Assembly (NCBI GenBank): GCA_004017275.1
Contig: SAKE01000015.1
Coordinates: 62,001-126,000 of the forward strand
Reading direction: 5' to 3'
Origin: Mesorhizobium sp.
GTDB lineage: Bacteria > Pseudomonadota > Alphaproteobacteria > Rhizobiales > Rhizobiaceae
Length of the DNA stretch: 64,000 nucleotides
In this document: positions 29,593-39,978 of the stretch, piece after piece
Layout: each line of letters opens with the position of its first letter
Position numbering within the stretch: position 1 is the first letter of the stretch
The notes under the pieces: model-generated
Told to the model about the DNA's origin: nothing
Databases searched by the model: none
What the model saw: only the letters and a program-made list of their open reading frames with translations
Program-made: the position numbers and the translations under genes

Positions 29593-30591
29593 ATGACGTC
29601 AAGTGACGAACGCCAGCCGAGTAGTCGTCGCCGCCTGTTCTGGCTTGCCGCGTTCATCGTCGTGCTGTTTGCCATCTACAGCGGCGGCTGGTTCTATTTG
29701 GCTGACCGGGTCAGGAGCGAAGCCGATAAGGCGGTCGCCACGCTCAACAAGAATGGCGTCGAGGCCGGCTGCGCCAACCTCCAGGTCAGCGGCTATCCCC
29801 TGAGCTTTACCGTCTCCTGCGACAACCTGGCCTACGAGGACGATGCCAGGAACATCGCAGCCTCGGCCGGCAGCTTTAGCGCAGTCGCCCAGATCATCCA
29901 GCCTCTGTCACCGGTCGCCAATCTGCGCGGTCCGCTCAGGACCTCGGTTCCGGACATGATGCCGCTGTGGATCGACTGGGACAATCTGCAGGCCAATTTC
30001 AAATTGTGGTGGCCGCTGCCGCGCCAGATCTCGCTGCAGGCCGAGGGTCTGTCCGGCCAGACCGATCCGGCCGACGATACCGATCCGGTGCAATTGTTCA
30101 GCGCCGGCAAGGCCACCGGCCAGTTGCAGCCAAATGGGGCAGATATCGACTATGTCGGCAGTTTTGGCGATCTCGAGATCGACCCTGAGGCGATCGGCGG
30201 GCGCGTGCTGCCGGCGCTCGATGCCAGCGGCGACCTCACGCTGAAGAACGGCTCCGCGCTGATCGGCACGCAAGTGAAGAGCCTGCGCGGCCAGGCAATC
30301 GAAATCCGCAACCTCGATTTGTCGTCGGGCACGGCACGCATCACCGTTTCGGGATCGCTCTCGGTCGATGCCGAAGGCCTTGTCAACGCCGATCTCATGA
30401 TCAAGCTTAAGGACCCGAAGGCGGTGGCGGCTATCCTCGGCGACGCCATACCCGAGCAGAAAAACCAGATCGAGCAGGGCTTTTCTGCCCTGGCGGTGCT
30501 CGGCAACGAACCATCGATGCCGCTGAAGGTGGTCAAGGGCAAGGCCTCGCTCGGCTTCATTCCGCTGGGCAAGATCAAGCCGGTAGAATAG
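29593..30591 (+). CDS. DUF2125 domain-containing protein
   Basis: 332 aa from MTSSDERQPSSRRRLFWLAAFIVVLFAIYSGGWFYLADRVRSEADKAV; pattern typical of rhizobial DUF2125 proteins. Confidence 0.85.
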   Translation: MTSSDERQPSSRRRLFWLAAFIVVLFAIYSGGWFYLADRVRSEADKAVATLNKNGVEAGCANLQVSGYPLSFTVSCDNLAYEDDARNIAASAGSFSAVAQIIQPLSPVANLRGPLRTSVPDMMPLWIDWDNLQANFKLWWPLPRQISLQAEGLSGQTDPADDTDPVQLFSAGKATGQLQPNGADIDYVGSFGDLEIDPEAIGGRVLPALDASGDLTLKNGSALIGTQVKSLRGQAIEIRNLDLSSGTARITVSGSLSVDAEGLVNADLMIKLKDPKAVAAILGDAIPEQKNQIEQGFSALAVLGNEPSMPLKVVKGKASLGFIPLGKIKPVE

Positions 30592-30598
30592 CTCCATT

Positions 30599-31522
30599 AT
30601 GGCAAGACCCGTGAAGCTGCTGAGTGTTGGCGCACTGACGCTGGACACCATCCTGCGTGTCGAGACACTGCCCGTGCATCAGGGCAAGTTCATCGCCTCC
30701 GACGGCGTCCAGATTGCGTCGGGCATGGCCACGAGCGCTGCCTGCGCCGCGCATCGCCTGGGCGCCGACGTGTCGCTGTGGGCGAGCGCCGGCGACGATG
30801 CCGTGGCCGACCAGCTCATCGCCGGTATCGAGGCCGAAGGCGTCGATTGCAGCTTTGTGCGCCGCGTCAGGGGCGCCCGCTCGGCGCTGGCATCGATCCT
30901 GGTCGACGCGCATGGCGAGCGCATCATCGTGCCGTTCTATGACAGGCTTGCCCAGGCCGATCCCGAAGCCTTGCCGGTCGCCGACCTCACCGCATTCGAC
31001 GCCGTGCTGGTCGACGTCCGTTGGCCAGGTGCGGCGGCACTCGCCCTCAATGCGGCACGCGCCCTCGGCCATCCGGCGATCCTCGATGCCGACACCGCGT
31101 CGCTGGAGGTCCTGGAACAGCTGTTGCCGCTCGCCACGCACATCGTCGCTTCTGAGCCGGCGGCGCGCATTGTCTGCGGCCAGGCGCTCGATCCGGAAAC
31201 GGCTTGCGCCGATCTCGCCAGCCGCACCGACGCCTTTGTCGCGGTGACCGGCGGCGCGGCGGGCAGTTGGTGGCACGACCGTCGCGCAGGCTGTGTGCGC
31301 CATGTCGCGGCGCCAAGGATCAAGGCGGTTGACACGCTGGCCGCCGGCGACGTCTTTCACGGCGCCTTCGCTGTAGGACTGGCAGAAGCCATGCCGGTCG
31401 AGCAGGCTTTGCGCTTTGCCAGTGCGGCCGCCGCACTCAAATGCCTGCGCTTTGGCGGTAGGCTGGGCGCGCCAAATAGGGCCGAGACGCTGGCCATGGT
31501 TGCCGCGACCTGGCCGGCCTGA
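30599..31522 (+). CDS. PfkB-family sugar kinase
   Basis: ORF 307 aa; C-terminal DTLAAGDVFHGAFAVGLAEAM PfkB motif. Confidence 0.92.
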   Translation: MARPVKLLSVGALTLDTILRVETLPVHQGKFIASDGVQIASGMATSAACAAHRLGADVSLWASAGDDAVADQLIAGIEAEGVDCSFVRRVRGARSALASILVDAHGERIIVPFYDRLAQADPEALPVADLTAFDAVLVDVRWPGAAALALNAARALGHPAILDADTASLEVLEQLLPLATHIVASEPAARIVCGQALDPETACADLASRTDAFVAVTGGAAGSWWHDRRAGCVRHVAAPRIKAVDTLAAGDVFHGAFAVGLAEAMPVEQALRFASAAAALKCLRFGGRLGAPNRAETLAMVAATWPA

Positions 31523-31528
31523 AACAGT

Positions 31529-32464
31529 TTAGTTTTTTGCCGGATGTTCAACCGCCTGGCGGCCGAAGTCGGGCACGTCGATGTCCTGACCGGCCTCGAT
31601 AATCGAGCGGCGCACGGCGCGGGTGCGGGTGAACAGGTCGAAGAGTTTTTCGCCGTCGCCCCAGCGGATCGCGCGTTGCAACGACGCCAGATCTTCCGAA
31701 AACCGCGCCAGCATTTCGAGGATGGCGTCCTTGTTGTGCAGGCACACGTCGCGCCACATGGTCGGATCGGAGGCCGCGAGGCGGGTAAAGTCGCGAAAAC
31801 CGGAAGCCGAATATTTGATCACTTCGGACTTGGTCACCGACTGCAGATCATCGGCGGTGCCGACGATGTTGTAGGCGATGATGTGCGGCAGGTGCGAGAC
31901 GATGGCCAGAGTCATGTCGTGATGCTGCGGGTCCATCGTGTCGATGTTGGCGCCGCAACGACGCCAGAATTCCGACAGCCGCTCCAGCGCATCCGGGTCG
32001 GTATCGGGCACCGGCGTGAAGATGCACCAGCGATTGTCGAACAGGTCGGCGAAGCCGGCATCGGGGCCGGATTTTTCAGTGCCGGCCAGTGGGTGGCCAG
32101 GGATGAAATGGACGCCGGCTGGCACATAAGGCTGCATCTGCGCGATGACCGATGCCTTGGTCGAGCCGACATCGGTGAGGATCGCGCCCGGCTTCAGCGC
32201 CGGCGCGATTTCCTCGGCCACCGCGCCGGACGAGCCGACCGGCACCGAGACGATGACCAGATCGGCATCACGGACCGCTTCCCTCGCATCGGTGGTGTAG
32301 CTATCGCCCAGCCCAAGTTGCTTTGCGCGCGCCAGCGTCGCGGCGCTGCGGGTCGAGATGGCGACGTGACCAGCCAGACCCTCGCGGCGGATGACGCGAG
32401 CCAGCGATGAGCCGATCAGGCCGATGCCGACCAGCGCGATCTTTTCAAACATCGGTGATGTCAT
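31529..32464 (-). CDS. tyrC: prephenate/arogenate dehydrogenase family protein
   Basis: ORF 311 aa; KIALVGIGLIGSSLARVIRREGL Rossmann motif, GAILTDVGSTKASVI, HFIPGHPLAGTEKSGPDAG. Confidence 0.9.
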   Translation of the reverse strand: MTSPMFEKIALVGIGLIGSSLARVIRREGLAGHVAISTRSAATLARAKQLGLGDSYTTDAREAVRDADLVIVSVPVGSSGAVAEEIAPALKPGAILTDVGSTKASVIAQMQPYVPAGVHFIPGHPLAGTEKSGPDAGFADLFDNRWCIFTPVPDTDPDALERLSEFWRRCGANIDTMDPQHHDMTLAIVSHLPHIIAYNIVGTADDLQSVTKSEVIKYSASGFRDFTRLAASDPTMWRDVCLHNKDAILEMLARFSEDLASLQRAIRWGDGEKLFDLFTRTRAVRRSIIEAGQDIDVPDFGRQAVEHPAKN

Positions 32465-32470
32465 GGTGTT

Positions 32471-33580
32471 CTAGCTTTTCAGGAATGTCGTGAGTGCGGC
32501 GACAACGCCGCGATTGGCCTCTTCGGTGCCGACGGTCATGCGCAGCGCGTTGGGAAAGCCATAGCCGGAAACGCGCCGCAAGATATAGCCGCGTGCCGTC
32601 AGATAGTCGTCCGCCGCTGCTGCGGAATGTTTCTGATCGTTGGGAAAGTGGATGAGGATGAAATTGCCGACGCTGGGTGTCACCCTCAGTCCAAGCTTTG
32701 TGAACTCCTCACTCAGCCAGGCCAGCCAGGTCTCGTTGTGAGCCACGCTGCGCTCGACATGGGCGCGGTCGCGGATCGCGGCGATGCCGGCCTCGATGGC
32801 TGTCGCATTGACGTTGAAGGGACCGCGCACGCGGTTGATAGCATCAACGATATGCATTGGCGCATACATCCAGCCGATCCGCGCCCCGCCAAGGCCGATC
32901 TTGGAGAAGGTTCGGGTCATCACCACGTTTTCAGTGCCGCCGACCAGTTCGATGCCGGCTTCATAGTCGTTGCGGCGGACATATTCGGCATAGGCCGCGT
33001 CGAGCACCAGAAGCACGTGCCTGGGCAGACCGGCATGCAACCGGCGCACCTCCTGAAACGGCACATAGGTGCCGGTCGGGTTGTTGGGATTGGCCAGGAA
33101 CACGATTTTCGTGCGCGGCGTGACGGCAGCAAGGATGGCGTCGATGTCGGCGCGCTCGTCTCTTTCCTTGATCGTCACCGGAACGGCACCGGCCGACTGG
33201 ATGTAGATCTTGTAGACCATGAAGGCATGTTCGGTGATGACAGCCTCGTCGCCGGGCGCCAGATAGGTCTGCGCCAACAGGCCGAGGATTTCGTCGGAGC
33301 CGTTGGAACAGATGATATTCTGAGGATTGAGGCCATGCACCTCGGCGATCGCTTCACGCAGCCGCCTGGCGGTGCCGTCGGGATAGACGTCGAGCCTTCC
33401 GGCGATCTCGCGCGCGGCTTCGATCGCCTTTGGTGACGGACCGAGCGGATTCTCGTTCGAGGACAGCTTGTAGATCTTGGCGACGCCGGCGGGCGCTGTG
33501 CTCTTGCCCGGCACATAGGCGTCGATGTCCATGATGCCCGCGCGCGGGGTTGGACGTGCCTTGTCCGGTGTCTGGCTCAT
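32471..33580 (-). CDS. hisC: histidinol-phosphate aminotransferase
   Basis: 369 aa from [61 protein letters not shown]. Confidence 0.93.
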   Translation of the reverse strand: MSQTPDKARPTPRAGIMDIDAYVPGKSTAPAGVAKIYKLSSNENPLGPSPKAIEAAREIAGRLDVYPDGTARRLREAIAEVHGLNPQNIICSNGSDEILGLLAQTYLAPGDEAVITEHAFMVYKIYIQSAGAVPVTIKERDERADIDAILAAVTPRTKIVFLANPNNPTGTYVPFQEVRRLHAGLPRHVLLVLDAAYAEYVRRNDYEAGIELVGGTENVVMTRTFSKIGLGGARIGWMYAPMHIVDAINRVRGPFNVNATAIEAGIAAIRDRAHVERSVAHNETWLAWLSEEFTKLGLRVTPSVGNFILIHFPNDQKHSAAAADDYLTARGYILRRVSGYGFPNALRMTVGTEEANRGVVAALTTFLKS

Positions 33581-33722
33581 GTCGCAAAATCCGTCGAGAA
33601 CGCTTCCGCAGGGAAGCCGCAGCGGAAATACAAGCCGTAGCCCGCAATGTCGAGAGGTGAGAGCTGAGGACCAGGGCTGGCCGTTGACGCCGGCGCGCCA
33701 CGGCCCTAGAAGAGGTGACTTC

Positions 33723-33774
33723 CGTGGTGATTTGGCCGGTCGGCTTGCAGCCACGTTAAACAACTTGCTAAAGG
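33723..33774 (+). ncRNA. SAM-II riboswitch (metA/metX leader)
   Basis: CGTGGTGATTTGGCCGGTCGGCTTGCAGCCACGTTAAACAACTTGCTAAAG; P1 CGTGG/CCACG, GATTTGGCC...GCTTGCAGCCACGTTAAA...GCTAAA SAM-II signature; upstream of metX. Confidence 0.95.
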
Positions 33775-33790
33775 GCCGTTTGCATCCTGT

Positions 33791-33822
33791 AACCGGCTTT
33801 GCGATCGCAATGCCGGTTTTTT
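33791..33822 (+). terminator. intrinsic terminator downstream of the SAM-II aptamer
   Basis: AACCGGC-T-TTGCGA/TCGCAA-T-GCCGGTT followed by TTTT; near-perfect stem ending in a T-run. Confidence 0.85.
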
Positions 33823-33905
33823 GTTGTCCGCGCCGGCCGGACACCACATTGGCATCGATTTTCGAAGTGCACGGTGCCGTGGATGCAAAGTGTGAGATGG
33901 ATGTC

Positions 33906-35075
33906 ATGGCCGTTCTGCGCGCCCGCAAACCCAACAACGAGGCCGACCAGCCGTCGAGTCCGGTTTTGCGTTTTGGGTCCGACAAGCCGCTCAAGCTGGA
34001 CGCCGGCACGCTGTTGTCGCCGTTCCAGATCGCCTACCAGACCTACGGCACGTTGAACGATGCCCGTTCCAACGCCATTCTCGTCTGCCATGCGCTGACC
34101 GGCGACCAGCACGTCGCCAGCACCAATCCGGTGACCGGGAAGCCGGGCTGGTGGGAGGTGCTGATCGGCCCCGGCAAGATCATCGACACCAGCCGCTTCT
34201 TCGTCATCTGCTCCAACGTCATCGGCGGTTGTCTCGGTTCCACCGGCCCCGCCTCGACCAATCCCGCCACCGGCAAGCCCTACGGGCTCGACCTGCCTGT
34301 TATCACCATCCGCGACATGGTGCGGGCGCAGCAAATGCTGATCGATCATTTCGGCATCGAAAAGCTGTTCAGCGTGCTCGGCGGCTCGATGGGCGGCATG
34401 CAGGTGCTGGAATGGGCGTCGAGCTATCCGGAGCGCGTCTTTTCGGCACTGCCGATCGCCACCGGCGCGCGCCATTCCTCGCAGAACATTGCCTTCCATG
34501 AGGTCGGCCGGCAAGCCGTCATGGCCGATCCGGACTGGCATGGCGGCAAATATTTCGAGCACGGCAAACGCCCGGAAAAGGGCTTGGCGGTGGCGCGCAT
34601 GGCCGCCCACATCACCTATCTGTCGGAAGCCGCCCTGCACCGGAAATTCGGCCGCAATCTGCAGGACCGCGAAGCGTTGACCTTCGGCTTCGACGCCGAC
34701 TTTCAGATCGAAAGCTATTTGCGCCACCAGGGCATGACCTTCGTCGACCGCTTCGACGCCAATTCCTACCTCTACATGACGCGGTCGATGGACTATTTCG
34801 ACCTTGCCGCCGACCATGGCGGCCGGTTGGCCGATGCCTTTGCCGGCACGAAAACCCGTTTCTGCCTGGTGTCCTTCACGTCGGATTGGCTGTTTCCGAC
34901 CGAAGAGAGCCGCTCGATCGTGCATGCGCTGAACGCCGCCGGCGCATCGGTGTCCTTCGTCGAGATCGAGACCGACCGCGGCCATGACGCCTTCCTGCTC
35001 GACGAGCCGGAATTGTTTGCCGCCATCAACGGCTTCATCGGCTCGGCGGCCCGGGCGAGAGGGCTGAGCGCATGA
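33906..35075 (+). CDS. metX: homoserine O-acetyltransferase (MetX)
   Basis: 389 aa from [60 protein letters not shown] nucleophile elbow. Confidence 0.95.
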   Translation: MAVLRARKPNNEADQPSSPVLRFGSDKPLKLDAGTLLSPFQIAYQTYGTLNDARSNAILVCHALTGDQHVASTNPVTGKPGWWEVLIGPGKIIDTSRFFVICSNVIGGCLGSTGPASTNPATGKPYGLDLPVITIRDMVRAQQMLIDHFGIEKLFSVLGGSMGGMQVLEWASSYPERVFSALPIATGARHSSQNIAFHEVGRQAVMADPDWHGGKYFEHGKRPEKGLAVARMAAHITYLSEAALHRKFGRNLQDREALTFGFDADFQIESYLRHQGMTFVDRFDANSYLYMTRSMDYFDLAADHGGRLADAFAGTKTRFCLVSFTSDWLFPTEESRSIVHALNAAGASVSFVEIETDRGHDAFLLDEPELFAAINGFIGSAARARGLSA

Positions 35076-35136
35076 CTCCGGAAAATTGCAGACTTGTCCC
35101 TCCGGGATTGTGCACCATACAGGAGGCGGAGACATC

Positions 35137-35751
35137 ATGAGCGTCAACGGCAGCCAGCGCGTCGACCTCGAGGTCGTCGCCAACCTCATCCCGCCGCAAT
35201 CGCGCGTGCTCGATGTCGGCTCGGGCGACGGCTCGCTGCTCGAGCTCTTGCAGGACACCAAGCAGGTCGACGGCCGTGGACTTGAGCTGTCTCAGCGCGG
35301 CGTCAACGAATGCGTGGCGCGCGGCCTCTCGGTCATCCAGGGCGATGCCGACAAGGACCTGGAATTCTATCCCGACAAGGGTTTTGACTTCGTCGTCCTG
35401 TCGCAGACGCTGCAGGCCACCCGCAACCCGAAGCTGGTGCTCGACGAACTGCTCAGGATCGGCAACCGCGCCATCGTCTCCTTCCCCAATTTCGGCCATT
35501 GGCGGGTGCGTCTGTCGCTGTTCCTCAACGGCCGCATGCCGGTGACCAAGGACCTGCCCTATTCCTGGTACGACACGCCCAACATCCACTTCTGCACCAT
35601 CCGCGATTTCGTCAATCTGTGCGACGAGCTCGGCGCCACCGTCGAAAAGGCAACCGCGCTCGATGCCAATGGCCAGAGGATCGGGTTGTCGATGCCGTGG
35701 TGGTTCTGGAATTTCTTCGGCCAGCAGGCGGTTTTCTTATTGAAGCGGTGA
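35137..35751 (+). CDS. metW: methionine biosynthesis protein MetW
   Basis: 204 aa from MSVNGSQRVDLEVVANLIPPQSRVLDVGSGDGSLLELL; immediately downstream of metX. Confidence 0.93.
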   Translation: MSVNGSQRVDLEVVANLIPPQSRVLDVGSGDGSLLELLQDTKQVDGRGLELSQRGVNECVARGLSVIQGDADKDLEFYPDKGFDFVVLSQTLQATRNPKLVLDELLRIGNRAIVSFPNFGHWRVRLSLFLNGRMPVTKDLPYSWYDTPNIHFCTIRDFVNLCDELGATVEKATALDANGQRIGLSMPWWFWNFFGQQAVFLLKR

Positions 35752-35759
35752 GCCGCAAG

Positions 35760-36080
35760 CTATCCCAGAACATCCGTCGCCTTGTGTGGATGTTCGACGC
35801 CGTCGGCGAACACCACATCGGCCTCCGAATTGTCCGTACGCAGCGCCAGTATCGCTTGGTAGGCTGGTGAATTGTACCATCCGTGCACATGCTGCCTGTC
35901 GGGGAATTCGATGATGATCAGATGGCCAGGCCAGCTGTTCTCGATCACCTCCACATCGCCGCCATGAACCAGAAAGCGGCCGCCGAAAGGTTTCAGCGTG
36001 GCATCGATCTTGTGCAGGTACTCGACGATCTGCGGCCCCATCGTGGCTTGGCGCATATGGGCAACGGCGTAAGTGGTCAT
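35760..36080 (-). CDS. DUF1330 domain-containing protein
   Basis: From MTTYAVAHMRQATMGPQIVEYLHKIDATLKPFGGRFLVHGGDVEVIENSWPGHLIIIEFPD. Confidence 0.9.
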   Translation of the reverse strand: MTTYAVAHMRQATMGPQIVEYLHKIDATLKPFGGRFLVHGGDVEVIENSWPGHLIIIEFPDRQHVHGWYNSPAYQAILALRTDNSEADVVFADGVEHPHKATDVLG

Positions 36081-36229
36081 GATTGTACTCCCTTTGGATC
36101 GAAGTCGACCCGGCCTCCTAAGGGCAATCTGCCGAAACACCGATCTCAAAGCGATTACGTCTGAGGTAATGGGGTACATGTTAGCCAGTACGGCGGGCGC
36201 CTCCGCCTAGCGCGCAAAATCGGCTAAGC

Positions 36230-37045
36230 CTACCGGTCAAGTTCGGGAAAATAGGGATCCGATAAGAATCGCCTGTCCCGCTCGCCTTGCAGACAGTCTA
36301 TCGGCGTGGCCGCGTCGATGGGGATGATCCCGGCCTTGTCCCGAATGCCGCTTACTTCGAGGATCAACTTGCGCCGGATCGCCGTCGAGAATTCGGCGGC
36401 CGCATAGATCGGCAGCACGAAGGAACCGGGGCCTCCGGTCACGCACTGCGCATAATATTGGTCGAGATGACTGAAGGTGGGCGACGGGCTGATCAGGATT
36501 GGCAGGCCATTGACGACGATGCCTTTTGCGGTCGCCACATCACGCGTCACGGTGACAGGCGGCCCGATATTGTTCGGACCGTCACCCGAAATATCGATGA
36601 CGCTGCGTTTGCCCTCGAAGGAAGTGCGATCGAAAAGCTCTGTGCCAAAGGCCAGCGCACCGGAAATCGAGGTGCCGCGGAAGCTCCGGAACGGGCGGGC
36701 CGCGACCTTGTCGGCGAAGCTGTTGGCGCTCTCTGCACTGTCGATGATCTGCCAGCCGATGATCGCGTCGTCGCGCACCGTGCCGGCCCATTCGAAATAA
36801 GTGAGCGCGATGCGGCCCGTGGCGCCGCCGCGGACAGCCTTGATAAAGTCCGGATGCCGCAGCGCCTCGACATAGCCGGCGCGCTGCAAGGCGAACTCCT
36901 TTTCGTCCATCGACAGCGAGATGTCGACCGCCAGCACCAGCTCGACGTCGACGTCGACGGCAAGCGCATCCGGCGGCGAGGCGGCGGGAGCAGCCTGGGC
37001 ACAGACAAGACAGGCAAGCAGGCGCAGAGCATCAAGCATGGCCAT
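36230..37045 (-). CDS. DUF1194 (von Willebrand A-like) secreted protein
   Basis: ORF 271 aa; signal peptide then VELVLAVDISLSMDEKEFALQRAGYVEALRHP ... VIDISGDGPNN. Confidence 0.88.
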   Translation of the reverse strand: MAMLDALRLLACLVCAQAAPAASPPDALAVDVDVELVLAVDISLSMDEKEFALQRAGYVEALRHPDFIKAVRGGATGRIALTYFEWAGTVRDDAIIGWQIIDSAESANSFADKVAARPFRSFRGTSISGALAFGTELFDRTSFEGKRSVIDISGDGPNNIGPPVTVTRDVATAKGIVVNGLPILISPSPTFSHLDQYYAQCVTGGPGSFVLPIYAAAEFSTAIRRKLILEVSGIRDKAGIIPIDAATPIDCLQGERDRRFLSDPYFPELDR

Positions 37046-37124
37046 CGCCAGGGTTGTTTCTCCCGAAGAGCTTCCCTCGCGATCGCGGCAAAATAAAGCT
37101 TTGCACCGACAATCCGAACAGCGC

Positions 37125-38972
37125 CTATGTATTGTGGCGAGCTGCGACTGGCGGCGGTTCTATCGCGCCGGCCCTGACGCGGGCGGGCTTCAGAGCCGGC
37201 GCACCGGAATCCTTGACGATCGTCAACGCGCGCGCAAAGAACTGATTGTTGTGCTGGCCGCGGCCGATGTTGAGGATCGCGGTCCCGGGCAAGCGCTTCC
37301 CGAGCATCGACAGCACCCGTCTTAGCGACGGGCCGTCGAACGCATCCAGGGCTTCGTCGATGATCACCCATTTCGGCTGCCGCAAGGCAAGCCTGGCGAA
37401 GGCCAGCGAACGTTGCTCGTCATCGCCCAGCTCGTGGTCCCAGCGCCGGGTGCGATCAATCGACGACGACAACCGTTCCAGACCGACCTCGGCAAGCACC
37501 GCCGAAATGTCTGCATCGCTCGCCGGCGCAGGTCCGTCCGGGTGATCGAGGACCTCGCGCAATGTACCGGTCGGGAAATAAGGAACGCGCGGCACGAATA
37601 TGGGGGTTTCTCCCGCCGGCAGTCCGATCCGTCCGCTTCCCCACGGCCACAATCCGGCAAGAGCGCGGAAGAACAGCGTCTTGCCGGCGCCCGGATCACC
37701 GGTGATCATGACGCGCTCGCCGGGGCGGATTTCGACATGCTGGTCGGCGAGCCTGGCGCAACCCTCCGGCGAGGCGACTTTAAGCTTCTCGAAAGTCAGG
37801 TTGCCATTGGCGTTCTCGCCGAAGAAGATGCGCTTTTCCGTGTCGTGCAGCACATCGGTTTCATTGAGCGCGATGCGGAAATCGGCGACGCGCATCAGCG
37901 TGGCGCGCCAATCGGCAATGCCGCCGATGTTGTTGATGAACCAGCGCAGGGACGAGTGGACCTGATTGAAGGCGCCGACCGCCATCATCAGCCCGCCAAA
38001 GCTGATGTCGCCTGCGAAATAAACCGGCGAGGCGACCAGGATGGGTGCCACGACGGTGATCCAGCCATAGGTATCGGTCACCCAGGACAGGTTGATCTGG
38101 GCGCTGTAGATGCGCCGCATGGCACCCAGCACCGTGCCGAGGTCGAGTTCAAGCCGTCGCCTGGCGTCGGGCTCGCCACGATACAACGCAATGGCATCGA
38201 CATTCTCGTTGACGCGCACCATCGAGGAGCGCAGCTCGGCCTCGCGCGTGTAGCGATCGCTGTTCAGGCGGATGAGCGGGCGCCCGACCAGCCAACTCAG
38301 CCAGGAGGCGGTGCCGGCATAGAGGATGGCGGCCCAAACCATGTAGCCCGGTATGGCCAGCGAGGTCCCGCCAATGTGGAACACGAAGCCCGAGGACAGT
38401 TCCCACAGCACGCCGACGAAGGACACGAGCAGGATGCACGACTGCAGCAAGCCGACGCCGAGATCCGTCGACAGGTCGGAAAGATGCGCGGCGTCCTGCT
38501 GCATGCGCTGGTCCGGATTGACGCCGATGGCGCCCGCATTGGCCAGCCGAAAGGCGCGCGCCGGCCGCATCCACTGGTCGATCAGGTCCAGCGTCAGCGC
38601 CTCGCGCAGCTTGAGCCTGATCATCTGGTTGAGCCAGGTCTGGCCGACGTTGAGCACCAGAAGTCCACCGGCTATTGCCGCAAAGACGAGAAGCTGGTGC
38701 AGGAAGGCCGCCATGTCGCGGCGGGCGAGCGCATCGTAGAAAGGCTGATTCCATCGGTTGAGCAGAACCTGGCCGATCGACGTCGCGATGATCACTGCCA
38801 TGATGCCGACCGATGTCCACAGCAACCACTTGCGAACCGGCGATCCCGCCAGCGCCCGCCGGATTGTCGCCACCTGATCGCTCAGGCTGCTTGCTTCGAT
38901 CGCCACGGCAACCGGCTGAACGGCGGCGGCATTGTCCGGTTGATCAGCCATAGCCGAGGTCCTTGCGTTCAT
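37125..38972 (-). CDS. ABC transporter ATP-binding/permease fusion (SbmA/BacA-YddA-like)
   Basis: ORF 615 aa; N-terminal TMD with SbmA/YddA features (NRWNQPFYDALARRD), Walker A GDPGAGKT, Walker B KWVIIDEALDAFD. Confidence 0.9.
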   Translation of the reverse strand: MNARTSAMADQPDNAAAVQPVAVAIEASSLSDQVATIRRALAGSPVRKWLLWTSVGIMAVIIATSIGQVLLNRWNQPFYDALARRDMAAFLHQLLVFAAIAGGLLVLNVGQTWLNQMIRLKLREALTLDLIDQWMRPARAFRLANAGAIGVNPDQRMQQDAAHLSDLSTDLGVGLLQSCILLVSFVGVLWELSSGFVFHIGGTSLAIPGYMVWAAILYAGTASWLSWLVGRPLIRLNSDRYTREAELRSSMVRVNENVDAIALYRGEPDARRRLELDLGTVLGAMRRIYSAQINLSWVTDTYGWITVVAPILVASPVYFAGDISFGGLMMAVGAFNQVHSSLRWFINNIGGIADWRATLMRVADFRIALNETDVLHDTEKRIFFGENANGNLTFEKLKVASPEGCARLADQHVEIRPGERVMITGDPGAGKTLFFRALAGLWPWGSGRIGLPAGETPIFVPRVPYFPTGTLREVLDHPDGPAPASDADISAVLAEVGLERLSSSIDRTRRWDHELGDDEQRSLAFARLALRQPKWVIIDEALDAFDGPSLRRVLSMLGKRLPGTAILNIGRGQHNNQFFARALTIVKDSGAPALKPARVRAGAIEPPPVAARHNT

Positions 38973-39090
38973 TGCTGAAACCGGTTGGGGAGACTTGAAG
39001 GCGTCCGTCGTTCAAATGGACTGCCAGATGGGCTGTCAGTCCACCTACGACAGATAGGCGGGAAAAAGACCGCAGGCACTCTTGCCGTGA

Positions 39091-39879
39091 TCACGAAGCC
39101 GTCACCCGCGCAACCGATGGCTCGGTGTCTCCGGCCTCATTGCGACGGCCAAGCCGGGTGGCGCCATGCGGCGACAGCACCGGCACGAAGACGCGGCGCG
39201 AGGCGCGCTGGGCGACCGGCACGCCTTGATAGAGCCGCTTCTGCGCCTCGACGACGATGACCCCGGAAAAGATCGGCCACAGCCGCCGGCCGGCGCGTTC
39301 CAGCACATTGTGGAACCGCATCATGAAACGCCGCCGTGATGGCGGAAAGAACAGCGCATCGGACCACGCGGCGGGCGTGAAATTCGCCTCGCGCAGCAAT
39401 TCGGTGAGCTGCCCGCGCGAAAAGGGCCGGCCATTGCCGAATGGGGTGTGCTCGAAGCGTGCCCAGACGCCACGCCGGTTGGGCACGACGATGACGACGC
39501 GACCCGCCGGCGACAGCACGCGCCAAATCTCGTTCAGCGTTTCGCGCGGGTTCTCGACATGTTCAAGCGAATGGACGAGCAACATGCGGTCGATGCAGGA
39601 ATCGACCAGCGGCAGTTCTTCGTCGAAGACCAGTGCCGTCGCCGTAGGCCCTGTCGCCGGCCACACCACCGCACCTTGCGTTGCCGGCATGAAGGCGAAG
39701 ACCCGCTCGGCGTCGGTTCCGAAGCGCTCCAGCCATGGCAAGGTGTAGCCGAGACCGACCAGCCGCTCGTTGGGTACGGCTGCCCATATCGACGACAACG
39801 CCATTGTGATCGAACGTTCGGCGAACCGGCCGAGCGTTGTCGAATAGAAGGAGCGAAGATCGACGATGTCGGAATGCAT
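39091..39879 (-). CDS. class I SAM-dependent methyltransferase
   Basis: ORF 262 aa; DRMLLVHSLEHVENPRETLNEIWRVLSPAGRVVIVVPNRRGVWARFE. Confidence 0.88.
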   Translation of the reverse strand: MHSDIVDLRSFYSTTLGRFAERSITMALSSIWAAVPNERLVGLGYTLPWLERFGTDAERVFAFMPATQGAVVWPATGPTATALVFDEELPLVDSCIDRMLLVHSLEHVENPRETLNEIWRVLSPAGRVVIVVPNRRGVWARFEHTPFGNGRPFSRGQLTELLREANFTPAAWSDALFFPPSRRRFMMRFHNVLERAGRRLWPIFSGVIVVEAQKRLYQGVPVAQRASRRVFVPVLSPHGATRLGRRNEAGDTEPSVARVTAS

Positions 39880-39978
39880 GGCAGGGATGTAGCCGTGATA
39901 TCAGCGGGTTTCAACAACATGCTGGGATGACATCCGCGCGCCAGCGCCCTATGTCTGCGGCGACAACGGAGAGATGCG

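Noticed and set aside
32471-34009. Extended hisC ORF of 512 aa
   Set aside because: The extension crosses the SAM-II riboswitch and metX leader on the other strand; [12 protein letters not shown] at 33580 is the sensible start.
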